Assembly: GCF_012927455.1 (NCBI RefSeq)
Contig: NZ_JABBPE010000001.1
Span: 56,001-120,000, forward strand
DNA: 64,000 nt
Source: Polaromonas sp.
GTDB lineage: Bacteria > Pseudomonadota > Gammaproteobacteria > Burkholderiales > Burkholderiaceae_C
Direction of reading: 5' to 3'
Position numbers and translations under genes: made by a program
In this document: one piece after another, positions 1 to 8,336 of the stretch
How positions within the stretch are numbered: the stretch's first letter is position 1
How the letters are laid out: each line of letters begins with the position of its first letter
Notes under the pieces: generated by a model
What the model saw: only the letters and a program-made list of their open reading frames with translations
Databases searched by the model: none
Told to the model about the DNA's origin: nothing

Positions 1-36
1 CAAGCGGACGAGAAACCGCGCACCGCAAAAGTCTGC

Positions 37-513
37 TCATCTAGGCACGAACACAGCCGGGCTGATACCAAAGAATCGACCCAATTTTCCCGCCATCGTG
101 ACGCTGATCTTTCGCTTGCCCGCCAGAATCGCTGACAGATTTCTCCGGGGAACGATGGCAGAGAGGTCTTCCTGCTTCAGGCCGCGCGCCTCCATCAAAA
201 ACCGCAGGGCGTCTCTGGGATTTGCTGCTTCGATTGCATGGTGCTTCTGTTCATAACGGGAGACCCACTCTGCGGCCAGCTCAAGCAGACCCGACAGCGG
301 ATGATCCTCGTCGTCCCCGGTCACATCCAGCAGCGCATTCATCAGGGTGACCGTGCGGTCGTAGTCCGCCTCGCTGTGAATAGGTCGCAGGTGCGCCACC
401 GTATCAAACGCCCGCCAGGAGACTTGCAGGGCTGAAATGTCCATTTGAGTATCCATCCCTGAATCGAGATGGGTTTGAGCGGTTTGCATGATTAACTCTT
501 CGGCATTCGTCAC
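37..513 (-). CDS. HigA-like antitoxin / XRE-type regulator
   Basis: A 158-residue protein with a C-terminal XRE-type helix-turn-helix (about residues 100-158; 'ARGLKQEDLSAI', then 'NLSAILAGKRKIS'), the layout of HigA antitoxins of the COG5499 type. Such proteins bind and neutralise an mRNA-cleaving toxin and repress their own operon. The first in-frame start is GTG at 513; an ATG follows at 489. No toxin gene lies on its upstream side (514-600). A partner could only be beyond the left edge, or the antitoxin is an orphan. The family call is fairly sure; a working toxin-antitoxin pair is not shown. Confidence 0.75.
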   Translation of the reverse strand: MTNAEELIMQTAQTHLDSGMDTQMDISALQVSWRAFDTVAHLRPIHSEADYDRTVTLMNALLDVTGDDEDHPLSGLLELAAEWVSRYEQKHHAIEAANPRDALRFLMEARGLKQEDLSAIVPRRNLSAILAGKRKISVTMAGKLGRFFGISPAVFVPR

Positions 514-600
514 GTTCCTGCTGCATTGCTAGAACCCGCACCCCACCCGCTGTAAACGTGACAGGCCAGGCTCGATCTGGAGCGAGCGGTCAGATCGGCG

Positions 601-1773
601 TCAAGCCGCCAGCTGACCCAAAATTCCAGCAACCTGCCTCTCTCCCAATGCGATATCCACCATCATCTCGGTCGCCAACGCGCCAAGCTCCAGCCGCAAC
701 GCATCGACCGACAAGGCCGCCGGCACCAGCAAGTGCGCGTCGATCTTGAAGTGCTTGCCGGACACGCCGTTATGGACGATTTCGGTGTGCATGTTTTCTA
801 TGCTGATGCTGCGCTCGGCCAGTATCTTGGTCAGGCTGCTGACGATTCCGACCCGGTCTGAGCCGACCAGTTTTAGCTCGACGCTGCGCAACGACGTGGG
901 CACTGCCGCGTCGTCGCTCTTGGCAACGACGACCTGCAAGCTGCTGGAATGCAGGCTGCGCAGCGCGGCTGCCAGGGCGTCGGCGTTTTGGCGCGGCACT
1001 TCGAAATGCACCATGCCGGCAAATTCACTGGCCAGCTTGGTCATGCGGCTGGCGGACCAGTTGGCGCCAAAGCGCTCTGCCCGCTCGGCCAGAGAACTCA
1101 CGATGCCGTGCCGGTCTGCGCCGACGATGGAGACGACCAGCGAGGTGTTCGCCGACGACACCTCCTCGGTCAGCACGACCGCCTTGCGAATCATGGGAGC
1201 CCGGGTGGCGAAGTTGGGGTCTTGCGGGCAGGCAGGAACGGCGCCTTGCAAGCGGGCGTCATGAACAACTTTTCTCAACAGGGCCAAGCCCATAGGCGCC
1301 AAAGCGCGCTCCCACAAGTCGCGCGCGGTCTCGCCCTTTTTGACAAAGCACCAGTCCTGCGCGGCGATGGCGCCCGCGTCCCAGCCGTCGGCCAGGTGAT
1401 AGATCGAACCACCCGCGATCGGGTCGCCTTCCAGAATCGTCCATTCGACGGCGGCAATGCCGCGGTGCCGCGGCAACAGCGAGGGGTGATAGCCGATGCC
1501 GCCCAGACGCGAACGCGCAAGCGCCTCGTCGCTCACGCGTGCGTGCGTGTGCGCGGCAATGATGAGATCGGTGCCCTCGGCAATGGCGTGGCCCGGCACG
1601 ATGCGGGGGTTGTCAAGCACATGCACCGCAACGCCGGCCCCTCGCGCGGCCAGCGCCAGCCGGTCATCGGCGGCAGGGGCGACGATGCTGGTGAACTCGA
1701 CTCCTTCCTCATGACGCAGCGCCTCGAACACCGAGGCAGCGAAAAAACGGGATCCGACCAAAGCGCATTTCAT
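601..1773 (-). CDS. formyltransferase-fold hydrolase fused to two C-terminal ACT domains
   Basis: Residues 1-200 have the formyltransferase fold. The active-site segment 'YHPSLLPRHRG' (His96) and a downstream 'DGWDAG' (Asp132) look like the hydrolase domain of 10-formyltetrahydrofolate dehydrogenase rather than Fmt or PurN; the usual catalytic Asn two residues before the His is Gly. Residues 210-390 form two ACT domains ('SIVGADRHGIVSSL' and 'KLVGSDRVGIVSSL'), as in the glycine-cleavage regulator GcvR. PurU deformylase joins the same modules in the opposite order, ACT first. A role in releasing formate from 10-formyl-THF under amino-acid (glycine?) control is inferred. The class V aminotransferase upstream fits serine/glycine/glyoxylate metabolism. 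Confidence 0.75.
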   Translation of the reverse strand: MKCALVGSRFFAASVFEALRHEEGVEFTSIVAPAADDRLALAARGAGVAVHVLDNPRIVPGHAIAEGTDLIIAAHTHARVSDEALARSRLGGIGYHPSLLPRHRGIAAVEWTILEGDPIAGGSIYHLADGWDAGAIAAQDWCFVKKGETARDLWERALAPMGLALLRKVVHDARLQGAVPACPQDPNFATRAPMIRKAVVLTEEVSSANTSLVVSIVGADRHGIVSSLAERAERFGANWSASRMTKLASEFAGMVHFEVPRQNADALAAALRSLHSSSLQVVVAKSDDAAVPTSLRSVELKLVGSDRVGIVSSLTKILAERSISIENMHTEIVHNGVSGKHFKIDAHLLVPAALSVDALRLELGALATEMMVDIALGERQVAGILGQLAA

Positions 1774-1886
1774 TTGGACATCTCTTTATTCAAGAATGGG
1801 AAAGTGGGGCCTCCTTGCATCGGCGCCCCTTCAAGCCAATCAGGTGACGAATACTGCCCGTCTACCTCTGGAAGAGGAAAAGACGC

Positions 1887-3047
1887 TCAGCCCCCAACCG
1901 TTTCAGCAACAGGCGCGACCAAGCCGATACGATCGAGCGCCGCCGCTAACTGCGCCACCGCGCGGTCCACGTTGTGCCACTTCTCCAGCCCGAACAGGCC
2001 GACGCGAAAGCTCTTGAAGTCAGCGCCTTCATCGCACTGCAGCGGGACGCCGGCGGCGGTCTGCAAACCCTGGTCCAGAAACTTGCGGCTGGACTGGATC
2101 TCGGGGTCAGTGGTGTAGCTGACCACCACGCCTGGCGCCTTGAAGCCTTCGGCCGCAACGCTCGGCAGGCCACGGCTTTCAAACAGCGCGCGCACCTTCT
2201 TGCCCAGTTCTTCCTGTTCGACGCGCACCTTGGCAAAGCCATAGGCTTGCGTTTCCTTCATAACGGCCGACAAGCGTGTGAGGGCGTCGGTGGGCAGGGT
2301 GGCGTGGTAGGCGTGGCCTCCCTTTTCGTAGGCCTCCATGATCTGCAGCCACTTTTTCAGGTCGCAGGAAAAGCTGGAGCTGGTGGTGGTTTCAATGGCG
2401 GCGCGGGCGCGCTCGCTGAGCATGACCATGGCGCAGCACGGTGAGCTACTCCAGCCTTTTTGCGGCGCAGAAATCAGCACGTCAACGCCGGTGGCTTTCA
2501 TGTCCACCCACATCGCGCCAGATGCGATGCAGTCGAGCACGAACAGGCCCCCCACGGCATGCGCCGCGTCGGCCACGGCGCGCAGGTAGCTGTCGGGCAG
2601 CATCATGCCGGAAGAGGTTTCAACATGCGGGGCAAAAACCAACGCGGGCTTTTCTTTGGCTATGGACGCCTGCACTTCGGCAATCGGCGCGGGTACCCAA
2701 GGCGCCTGCTCGCCCGGCCCAGTCTTGCGGGCCTTGAGCACGGTGTGCGACGCGGGGATTTGCCCCATGTCGAAGATCTGCGTCCAGCGGTAACTGAACC
2801 AGCCGTTGCGTAAAACCAGCACATGTTTGCCGGCGGCGAACTGGCGCGCCACCGCTTCCATGCCGTAGGTGCCACTGCCGGGCACCAGCGCCGCAGAATG
2901 CGCGTTGTACACCTGCTTCAAAATGCTGGAAATATCGGTCATCACGCCCTGAAAGCTGCGCGACATGTGGTTGAGCGAGCGGTCGGTGTACACCACCGAA
3001 AATTCAAGCAGGCCGTCAGGGTCAACGTTGGGCAGTAATCCGGGCAT
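1887..3047 (-). CDS. class V PLP aminotransferase (alanine/serine-glyoxylate type)
   Basis: A 386-residue fold-type I PLP enzyme of the class V aminotransferase family. The Schiff-base lysine is Lys197 in 'SAPQKGWSSSP', the PLP-ring Asp is Asp172 in 'FVLDCIASG', and the phosphate-binding loop is 'GSGTYGMEA' near residue 57. The closest known types are alanine- or serine-glyoxylate and phosphonoacetaldehyde-type transaminases, so amino transfer between a small amino acid and glyoxylate or pyruvate is the likely reaction. The exact substrate cannot be read from sequence. It lies 113 bp upstream of the formyl-hydrolase/ACT fusion on the same strand, possibly co-transcribed. Confidence 0.85.
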   Translation of the reverse strand: MPGLLPNVDPDGLLEFSVVYTDRSLNHMSRSFQGVMTDISSILKQVYNAHSAALVPGSGTYGMEAVARQFAAGKHVLVLRNGWFSYRWTQIFDMGQIPASHTVLKARKTGPGEQAPWVPAPIAEVQASIAKEKPALVFAPHVETSSGMMLPDSYLRAVADAAHAVGGLFVLDCIASGAMWVDMKATGVDVLISAPQKGWSSSPCCAMVMLSERARAAIETTTSSSFSCDLKKWLQIMEAYEKGGHAYHATLPTDALTRLSAVMKETQAYGFAKVRVEQEELGKKVRALFESRGLPSVAAEGFKAPGVVVSYTTDPEIQSSRKFLDQGLQTAAGVPLQCDEGADFKSFRVGLFGLEKWHNVDRAVAQLAAALDRIGLVAPVAETVGG

Positions 3048-3181
3048 GGTGTGGTCTCGCTTTAGTTGTAAAAAAATGGCATTGGCAGCTTAGCACGCCG
3101 TGCGCCGGCCGTGGGGTCGCAGACCGACGCGGATCTCCAAGCGCCGTGCATGGGGGCTCAATAAGTAAAGGTATCAAGGCG

Positions 3182-3865
3182 TCAGAAACTCAGCCCCCAA
3201 GTGGCCGACCTTGACATAAATGAGCGCGCCCTCTGCGCCGTGAAGGGGGCATGCTGGCTCCGGCGCGGGCTGCGCAGCCAGCTTAATTCGGGGTAGTCGC
3301 CCGCGTCATCGCGGAACAGGCCCTGGAGCACCAGAATCTCCTCGCCCCCGGGATGCGTGTGCGCCTTGAAGCGGGTGTCGGGCGCCCATCGCACCAAGGC
3401 CGTGCTGACGCCGTCGTGTTCGTGCAGCGGCATCACCGACAGGCCGGGCACCAGCCCCTGCCGCCAGAGCTCGGTACGGGTGTCTATGCGAACCGGCTCT
3501 ACATCTTGCGCGGCAAACTGCCAAAGCTTGACGAAAAGCACGCAGCCTTCGCGCGAGAACGGCGCGTGGGAAGACCCCGGCGGGTTGCGCAAGTAGCTGC
3601 CGGCGGGATAGTTGCCTTGCTCGTCTGAAAACACACCCTCCAACACCAAAATTTCTTCACCACCGCCGTGAACATGTCTGGCAAAGCTGGAGCCCGGCTG
3701 GTAGCGCACGAGGCTGGTGGCGCGCGCCACTTCGCCGCCGACGCGGTCCAGCATGCGGCGATCGACGCCCGGTAGCGGCGACGGCGACCATTCGGCGTTG
3801 GCCGCGTGAGAGACGACGCGTTGCGCTAAGTCGTCATTCAGGTTTGGGGTAGGGGCGGCTGGCAT
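3182..3865 (-). CDS. double-cupin ChrR-like protein, C-terminus frameshifted
   Basis: Two cupin repeats like the cupin domain of anti-sigma factor ChrR: 'HVHGGGEEILVLEGVF' near residue 65 and 'HTHPGGEEILVLQGLF' near residue 170, each with the His/Glu metal ligands. It has no N-terminal anti-sigma helices, so it is a stand-alone cupin. The second repeat should end like the first ('HAPFSREGCVLFVK'), but after 'HAPFTA' this frame gives an unrelated tail. The expected 'GAEGALIYVKVGHLG' is readable in another frame, ending at a stop at 3174-3176. A single missing base near 3235-3240 would explain this. It may be a sequencing error or a mild truncation. Confidence 0.8.
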   Translation of the reverse strand: MPAAPTPNLNDDLAQRVVSHAANAEWSPSPLPGVDRRMLDRVGGEVARATSLVRYQPGSSFARHVHGGGEEILVLEGVFSDEQGNYPAGSYLRNPPGSSHAPFSREGCVLFVKLWQFAAQDVEPVRIDTRTELWRQGLVPGLSVMPLHEHDGVSTALVRWAPDTRFKAHTHPGGEEILVLQGLFRDDAGDYPELSWLRSPRRSQHAPFTAQRARSFMSRSATWGLSF

Positions 3866-3988
3866 CCTGGAATTTTAGGACTGGCGCCGGGATTTGGTGC
3901 GGTGGATTAAAGGCAACCTATGTGCAGCCACGGCGACTCGCTCAGCTGAAGCGCTATCTCAAGGGTGACGGGGCTCCGTCCACCAGCC

Positions 3989-4426
3989 TCAGCGCACCGG
4001 TTCAAGAAATGGCGTGTCAACTTCGCTCACATAAAAGATCACCACGCGCAGCGGGTCTGTGGCGCTTTTGTTGTAGCCCGTCATTTTGACGTTGGGTGGT
4101 TCGACGAAAGCCTGACCGGCACTGACGACGACAGGTGCCCTGCCGTCCAGGTCGAGCGTGAACTGGCCTTCGAGGACATACACCGTCACAGGGGAGCGGT
4201 GGGTGTGAAAGACAGTCTTGTCACCGGGCTTGAAAGCTGCAGTCAACACCCTGACCTCCTGCGTGTCGCCCTTTGGCATTTGCAAAACGCTTTCCCTCAA
4301 AACGAGCTTGGGGGCGGCAAGGCCTGGCGCCTGGGCATGAGCCGCAGGCGCAAAAGAAAAGACGCCTATCAGCAAGACCAGACAGACCCACCGCAAGCCA
4401 GCTGCTGTTTCATTGGGGTGGTTCAT
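3989..4426 (-). CDS. exported small cupin protein
   Basis: A 145-residue single cupin protein. The ATG at 4426 is preferred over upstream in-frame starts because a GAAAGG-like ribosome site lies just before it and a signal peptide then begins properly (hydrophobic 'WVCLVLLIGVFSFAP', cleavage at 'AHA/QA'). The cupin core 'FHTHRSPVTVYVLEGQFTLDLDG' spans roughly residues 75-98. Proteins of this type are often noted only as 'cupin domain-containing'; metal binding is likely and the substrate is unknown. It stands alone between the ChrR-like cupin and an HAD phosphatase. Confidence 0.8.
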   Translation of the reverse strand: MNHPNETAAGLRWVCLVLLIGVFSFAPAAHAQAPGLAAPKLVLRESVLQMPKGDTQEVRVLTAAFKPGDKTVFHTHRSPVTVYVLEGQFTLDLDGRAPVVVSAGQAFVEPPNVKMTGYNKSATDPLRVVIFYVSEVDTPFLEPVR

Positions 4427-4647
4427 AAGAAGACCTTTCAAGAACGGTGGATGTCTGAACAGTTTAAGCACAACCCATGCGCTTCACCAGCTCCAAATTT
4501 GAATAGTTGCGCCGCAACGCGCGGGGCACGCGTTCGACCGGGCGCACAGACTATTCTGACTGTTGCGGCGCTGCCAACGGCGTTGGGGGATGCCGAGTCT
4601 GATCTGCCGCAGTCGCCGCGCCCCACCTTGCCGGGTGATTCAGCGCG

Positions 4648-5310
4648 TCAATGCGGCACAGCTGCCCCGACCAGTTTTGCCAGCGCTGCCATGTCGGCGA
4701 AAACAATGACAGCGCCAGCCCGCCGCAACGCCTCTGGCGCATCGTGCCCGGCCTGCGGCGGGCTGTAGCCAAACACCGTCGCCCCCGCCGCCACGCCAGC
4801 CGCAACCCCGGTCACAGTGTCTTCGACCACCGCGCAGCGCGCAGGCTGGATGCCGAGAGCCGCTGCTGCGGCCAGGTACACGTCTGGGAAAGGCTTGGAG
4901 CGCGGCATCTCATGGCCGCTGAAAATCCGGCCCTTGAAATAAGGCATGAGCCCGCACTTCTGCAGCTGCAGTTCGACCTTGAAGCGGTCGGCGCCGGATG
5001 CGCAGGCGATGCGGCTTTCAAACACCGCGTGAATTTTCGCCACCGCTTTGACGGCACCGGGAATCGGTTTCAAGTCACGCGTCAAGCCGGCGTTGCGGCG
5101 CTCGCGAAAGCGCACCATCCAGTCTTCGGTCAGGGGCTGGCCAGTGTGGGCCTCGATCAGCGCGGTTTCGTCCTTTACCGCCTTGCCGATGAAGCGCTGC
5201 ATGCATTCCAGCGGACTGAGTGTCCAGCCGCGCTCTTCCAGCATGTCGCGCAGCACACCATTGGTGATGGGTTCGCTGTCCACCAGCACGCCGTCACAGT
5301 CAAACAACAC
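4648..5310 (-). CDS. HAD-IA family phosphatase (beta-phosphoglucomutase-like)
   Basis: Motif I 'DCDGVLVDSE' gives the nucleophile and acid/base Asp pair. Motif II lies in 'IACASGA', motif III is the Lys of 'RSKPFPDVY', and motif IV is 'VVEDTVTG'. The alpha-helical cap after motif I makes it subclass IA, the family of YieH, Gph and beta-phosphoglucomutase. Substrates are small phosphorylated sugars or glycolate; which one is unknown. The GTG at 5310 starts inside the usual N-terminal strand. A CTG at 5325, preceded by GAGGAA, would give the more typical opening 'MKFDAVLFDCDG', so the true start may be the rare CTG. A dispersed repeat separates it from the gene upstream. Confidence 0.85.
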   Translation of the reverse strand: MLFDCDGVLVDSEPITNGVLRDMLEERGWTLSPLECMQRFIGKAVKDETALIEAHTGQPLTEDWMVRFRERRNAGLTRDLKPIPGAVKAVAKIHAVFESRIACASGADRFKVELQLQKCGLMPYFKGRIFSGHEMPRSKPFPDVYLAAAAALGIQPARCAVVEDTVTGVAAGVAAGATVFGYSPPQAGHDAPEALRRAGAVIVFADMAALAKLVGAAVPH

Positions 5311-5341
5311 AGCATCGAACTTCAGAATAACTTCCTCATAT

Positions 5342-5390
5342 GCTATCTATTTAATAGCTGCTCGCGCCCGTTTTTATTGGGCTAGAGGCC
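5342..5390 (+). repeat. dispersed 49-bp repeat, copy 1
   Basis: Reference copy of a family found eight times here. The left half is a small inverted repeat, GCTAT-N7-ATAGC. The right half is GCTCGCGCCCG followed by ATTGGGCTAGAGGCC, in which GCCC and GGGC can pair. It lies between the stop of the TctC-like gene and the start of the HAD gene. Confidence 0.8.
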
Positions 5391-5401
5391 TATTTAATGC
5401 C

Positions 5402-6370
5402 TTATTGGGGTTCAATCTTCGCGTCGCGAATCGCCTTGGCCCATTTGGCCGTCTCCGCCTTGCTGCGCTGGGCCAGGGCTTCGGGCGAACCGGGCTCGAC
5501 CACGAAACCGATCGGCGCAAATTTTTCCTGCAGGTCTTTGCTATTGGCGGCAGCGTTGATGGCCTGGTTGAGTTTGGCAACGATCTCGGGCGGCGTGCCG
5601 GCCGGTGCAAACATGGCGAAGTAGGCAATGAGTTCGTAGTCTTTCAGGCCCAGCGCTTCATTGACCGTCGGCAAGTCGGGAATGGCGGCTGAGCGTTTGA
5701 TCGAGGTGACGGCCAGGCCGCGTATCTTGCCGCCTTTGACCTGGGGCAAGGTCACCGCAAAGTCTGCGCTGAACATCATCACCTGGCCACCGATCAGGTC
5801 CGTCATGGCGGCCGGGCCGCTTTTGTAAGGCACGTTGGTCATCTGGACGCCCGCCATGCTGGCCAGCACCTCAGAAGACACCAGTTGCGAGGTGCTGGCG
5901 CTGGCAAAGGTGACGTTGCCCGGCTTGGCTTTGGCCAAGTCGACAAACTCGCGCAGGTTTTTGGCCGGCACGTCGTTGTTGACGGCGATGATTAGCGGGA
6001 CCGAGCCCAGGTAACCCAACGGCGCGAAGGCGCTGTCCTGGTCGTAGGGGAGCTTTTTCATCAGGCTTTTCAGGGCCGCGTTGGTGCTGTTGGTGCCGAT
6101 CAAAATCGTGTAGCCGTCGGGCGCCGACTTGGCGACTGCATCGGCGCCCAGCATGCCGTTGACACCGGCCTTATTTTCGACCACGACGACCTGACCCAGC
6201 GTTTCGGACATTTTGGCCGCGAAGGCGCGCCCGATCTGGTCGGTAGCGCTGCCTGCGGCAAAGGGCACGATGGCCTTGATGGGCTTGGCCGGATACGACT
6301 GGGCCAGGGCGGCAGCGCTGCAGAGCACGGCGCCGCACAGGGTTGCCAAGGAGCGAAGAATAAGGCGCAT
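5402..6370 (-). CDS. Bug/TctC-family periplasmic solute-binding protein
   Basis: A 322-residue extracytoplasmic binding protein of the tripartite tricarboxylate transporter (Bug) family, greatly expanded in Burkholderiales. Start 6370 follows a CAGGAGACA ribosome site and opens with a signal peptide (cleavage near 'ALA/QSYP'). Family hallmarks are 'YPAKPIKAIVPFAAGSATD', 'VVVENKAGVNGMLGADAVA' and 'DGYTILIGTNSTNA'. It binds a carboxylate in the periplasm. No TctA/TctB membrane genes are nearby, as is usual for orphan Bug proteins. The neighbouring AtuA-type pair suggests, but does not prove, a terpenoid or branched-chain acid ligand. Confidence 0.9.
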   Translation of the reverse strand: MRLILRSLATLCGAVLCSAAALAQSYPAKPIKAIVPFAAGSATDQIGRAFAAKMSETLGQVVVVENKAGVNGMLGADAVAKSAPDGYTILIGTNSTNAALKSLMKKLPYDQDSAFAPLGYLGSVPLIIAVNNDVPAKNLREFVDLAKAKPGNVTFASASTSQLVSSEVLASMAGVQMTNVPYKSGPAAMTDLIGGQVMMFSADFAVTLPQVKGGKIRGLAVTSIKRSAAIPDLPTVNEALGLKDYELIAYFAMFAPAGTPPEIVAKLNQAINAAANSKDLQEKFAPIGFVVEPGSPEALAQRSKAETAKWAKAIRDAKIEPQ

Positions 6371-6402
6371 GGATGTCTCCTGAAAAATGTTGTCGAGCAA
6401 GT

Positions 6403-6723
6403 TTAGGGCATCTCATCCAGCAAAACGTCAAGAATGGCGGCGCTCAAGGTCTTGCCGTGCGCATCAAGCGCCAGCGAACGGGTTACGCCGCCGCCCAGCG
6501 CTTCGTTCATGACGAAATGCACAGCGCCCAGATGCGGCAGCGTGTAGCGCTGAACCGCACCGCAGACGATGCCTTCGTAATGGGCCCGCACGCGCTCGGC
6601 TGTCAGCACGCGTTCGAGCAGCGGGTAGTCGGCGAGGTCGCGCGCAATCACGCTGAGCGTGGCGCGGTTGCCCTTGTCGCCTGATCGGGCCAATGCAATG
6701 TCGCGCACTTTTCGCACCGTCAT
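6403..6723 (-). CDS. AtuA-like ferredoxin-fold small subunit
   Basis: A 106-residue protein matching the C-terminal domain of AtuA/DUF1446 proteins ('ALARSGDKGNRATLSVIARD', 'YTLPHLGAVHFVMNEALGGG'). In many bacteria this domain is fused to the larger AtuA part; here it is a separate gene starting 2 bp after the stop of the 449-residue AtuA gene. The two products presumably form one enzyme unit. AtuA is required for acyclic terpene (citronellol/geraniol) catabolism in Pseudomonas; its reaction is unsettled. Confidence 0.8.
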   Translation of the reverse strand: MTVRKVRDIALARSGDKGNRATLSVIARDLADYPLLERVLTAERVRAHYEGIVCGAVQRYTLPHLGAVHFVMNEALGGGVTRSLALDAHGKTLSAAILDVLLDEMP

Positions 6724-6725
6724 TT

Positions 6726-8075
6726 CTACAACTCCAATATCTGCAATGCAGGTCGAACGGCTTCGCGGGGGATCAGCGCCGAGGCGGCCGCAATGACTTC
6801 ACGTACCGATTGGGTCACGCCACCACCGCCCGCCGGGCCGTTGAGATAGAGCGCTTCCACTTCCTGGCCCACCTGCTCGGCCTGGGCATGTGTGGCGCAG
6901 CGCACGGCGAGCCGGACGCGCACTTCGTAAGGCTCTTGAAAATTGTCCAACGAGGGGCCCAGCGCTGGCCCGTGCATGGCATTGACGCCGATCAGTTCGC
7001 TGCGATGCTCCAGCGCATCAAGTCCGAGCTTTTGCAGCCGCCGCTCCAGCACAGCAAGGGCCATCTCGCCGCGGGCTCTGGCACCGGGGCCGGCGTACGA
7101 GATCTGGCCCTCGCCGATAAAACCGTCCCGGTAGCCCAGCGTGACTTTCAGCTGGTCGGGCCGGGCATGGCCGCTGGCACCGGCTACCTGCACGCGATCC
7201 AGGCCAAGCTCTTTGATCTGCACGCCGGAAAAGTCGGCCACCACATCGGGCTGCAGGTAGCGCGCGGGGTTTTCCAGTTCATACAGCAGCTGGGCGGTGC
7301 AGGTGAGGCGGTCTACCCGCCCGCCCGTGCCCGGCAGCTTGGTGATGACGGCGCTGCCGCCCTCCTGCACCTCAGCCAGCGGAAAGCCGATGTCGTGCAG
7401 CCCGGGCACATCAAAATAACCTGGATCGGCAATGTAGCCGCCGCTGACCTGGGCCGCGCATTCAAGCAGATGACCCACCAAAATGCCTTGCCCCATGCGC
7501 GGCCAGTCATCGGCCTTCCAGCCGAAGTGGTGCATGAGGGGCGCCAAAAACAGCGCCGGGTCAGCCACCCGCCCGGCGATCACCACATCGGCACCGGCGC
7601 TTAGTGCAGGCAGCAGCGCGTCGGCGCCCAGGTAGGCATTGGCCGATACCAAATGACCGTCCAGGCTGCGCACGGTTTGGTCGGAGTCGAGCAGGCGTGC
7701 ATCATTGGCAAGCATCCAGGGCAACACGTCATCGCCGGTGACCACGGCCACGCGCAGGCGCGGCAACCCAAGCTCGCGCGCGACCTGCAACACCGCCTGG
7801 CCAGCGGCCAGCGGGTTGGCCGCGCCCATGTTGGTGATGAGGGTGACGCCCTGCCTGACGCAGGCGGGCAGCACTGCCTGCATGCGTGCCTTTAGCAAAA
7901 GATCGTAGCCCTGCTGCGGGTCACGGCTGCGCCGCAGTTGCGCCAGGGCAATGGTGCGTTCAGCCAGGCATTCAAACACCAGCGCATCCAGCTCGCCGCG
8001 CTCAGCCAGATCCTGCGCCGGGTCAATGCGGTCGCCGGAATAGCCGGCGCCGGAGCCGATGCGAAAGGGTTTCAT
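6726..8075 (-). CDS. AtuA family (DUF1446) protein, large part
   Basis: A 449-residue AtuA/DUF1446 protein. The N-terminus 'FRIGSGAGYSGDRIDPA' and 'TLITNMGAANPLAAGQAV' are typical. It lacks the C-terminal ferredoxin-like domain, which is supplied by the next gene. Such genes usually sit with acyl-CoA carboxylases and dehydrogenases of terpene or branched-chain catabolism; here acyl-CoA dehydrogenase and thiolase genes follow 1-4 kb upstream. The ATG overlaps the TGA of a glutathione S-transferase fragment (ATGA), so translation may once have been coupled to it. Confidence 0.85.
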   Translation of the reverse strand: MKPFRIGSGAGYSGDRIDPAQDLAERGELDALVFECLAERTIALAQLRRSRDPQQGYDLLLKARMQAVLPACVRQGVTLITNMGAANPLAAGQAVLQVARELGLPRLRVAVVTGDDVLPWMLANDARLLDSDQTVRSLDGHLVSANAYLGADALLPALSAGADVVIAGRVADPALFLAPLMHHFGWKADDWPRMGQGILVGHLLECAAQVSGGYIADPGYFDVPGLHDIGFPLAEVQEGGSAVITKLPGTGGRVDRLTCTAQLLYELENPARYLQPDVVADFSGVQIKELGLDRVQVAGASGHARPDQLKVTLGYRDGFIGEGQISYAGPGARARGEMALAVLERRLQKLGLDALEHRSELIGVNAMHGPALGPSLDNFQEPYEVRVRLAVRCATHAQAEQVGQEVEALYLNGPAGGGGVTQSVREVIAAASALIPREAVRPALQILEL

Positions 8076-8209
8076 GAAATTCGACCCGCGCCGCCTTCTG
8101 CCGCGTTGCCAGCATCGACCCGGACCGCCTCACAGGCAGCACCCGCATATTCAAGGGCGAGGTGGGAGGCCGGGGCACAGCTGCGGGGCGCGTAGTAGAG
8201 GGTAAGCAT
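8072..8209 (-). pseudogene. glutathione S-transferase N-terminal fragment
   Basis: About 45 codons read 'MLTLYYAPRSCAPASHLALE' and continue 'AGAACEAVRV', the beta1-alpha1-beta2 start of a bacterial glutathione S-transferase. The frame then runs into unrelated residues and stops at a TGA that overlaps the ATG of the AtuA gene. The remaining 150 or so residues of a GST are absent, so this is a deletion remnant. The fusion point at the start of the AtuA gene suggests one deletion brought the two together, leaving the AtuA gene downstream of a former GST promoter. Confidence 0.65.
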
Positions 8210-8273
8210 CCCGCATGATAAATCGGCGGGCCGCCGCACGCCACTGCCTCCTACTTCAGAACACACTCCAATT

Positions 8274-8322
8274 GCTATTTATTTAATAGCTGCTTGTGCA
8301 AGTCCTGCATGGGCTAGCGGTC
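8274..8322 (+). repeat. dispersed 49-bp repeat, copy 2
   Basis: GCTAT-N7-ATAGC, then GCTTGTGCAAGTCCTG and ATGGGCTAGCGGTC, aligning with copy 1 along its length with several substitutions in the middle. It lies between the GST fragment and the stop of the YchJ-like gene. Confidence 0.7.
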
Positions 8323-8336
8323 TATTTGACACCTGA

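Noticed and set aside
949..2118. 389-codon open frame on the plus strand
   Set aside because: Antisense to the formyl-hydrolase/ACT and aminotransferase genes, with no family resemblance; a high-GC shadow frame.
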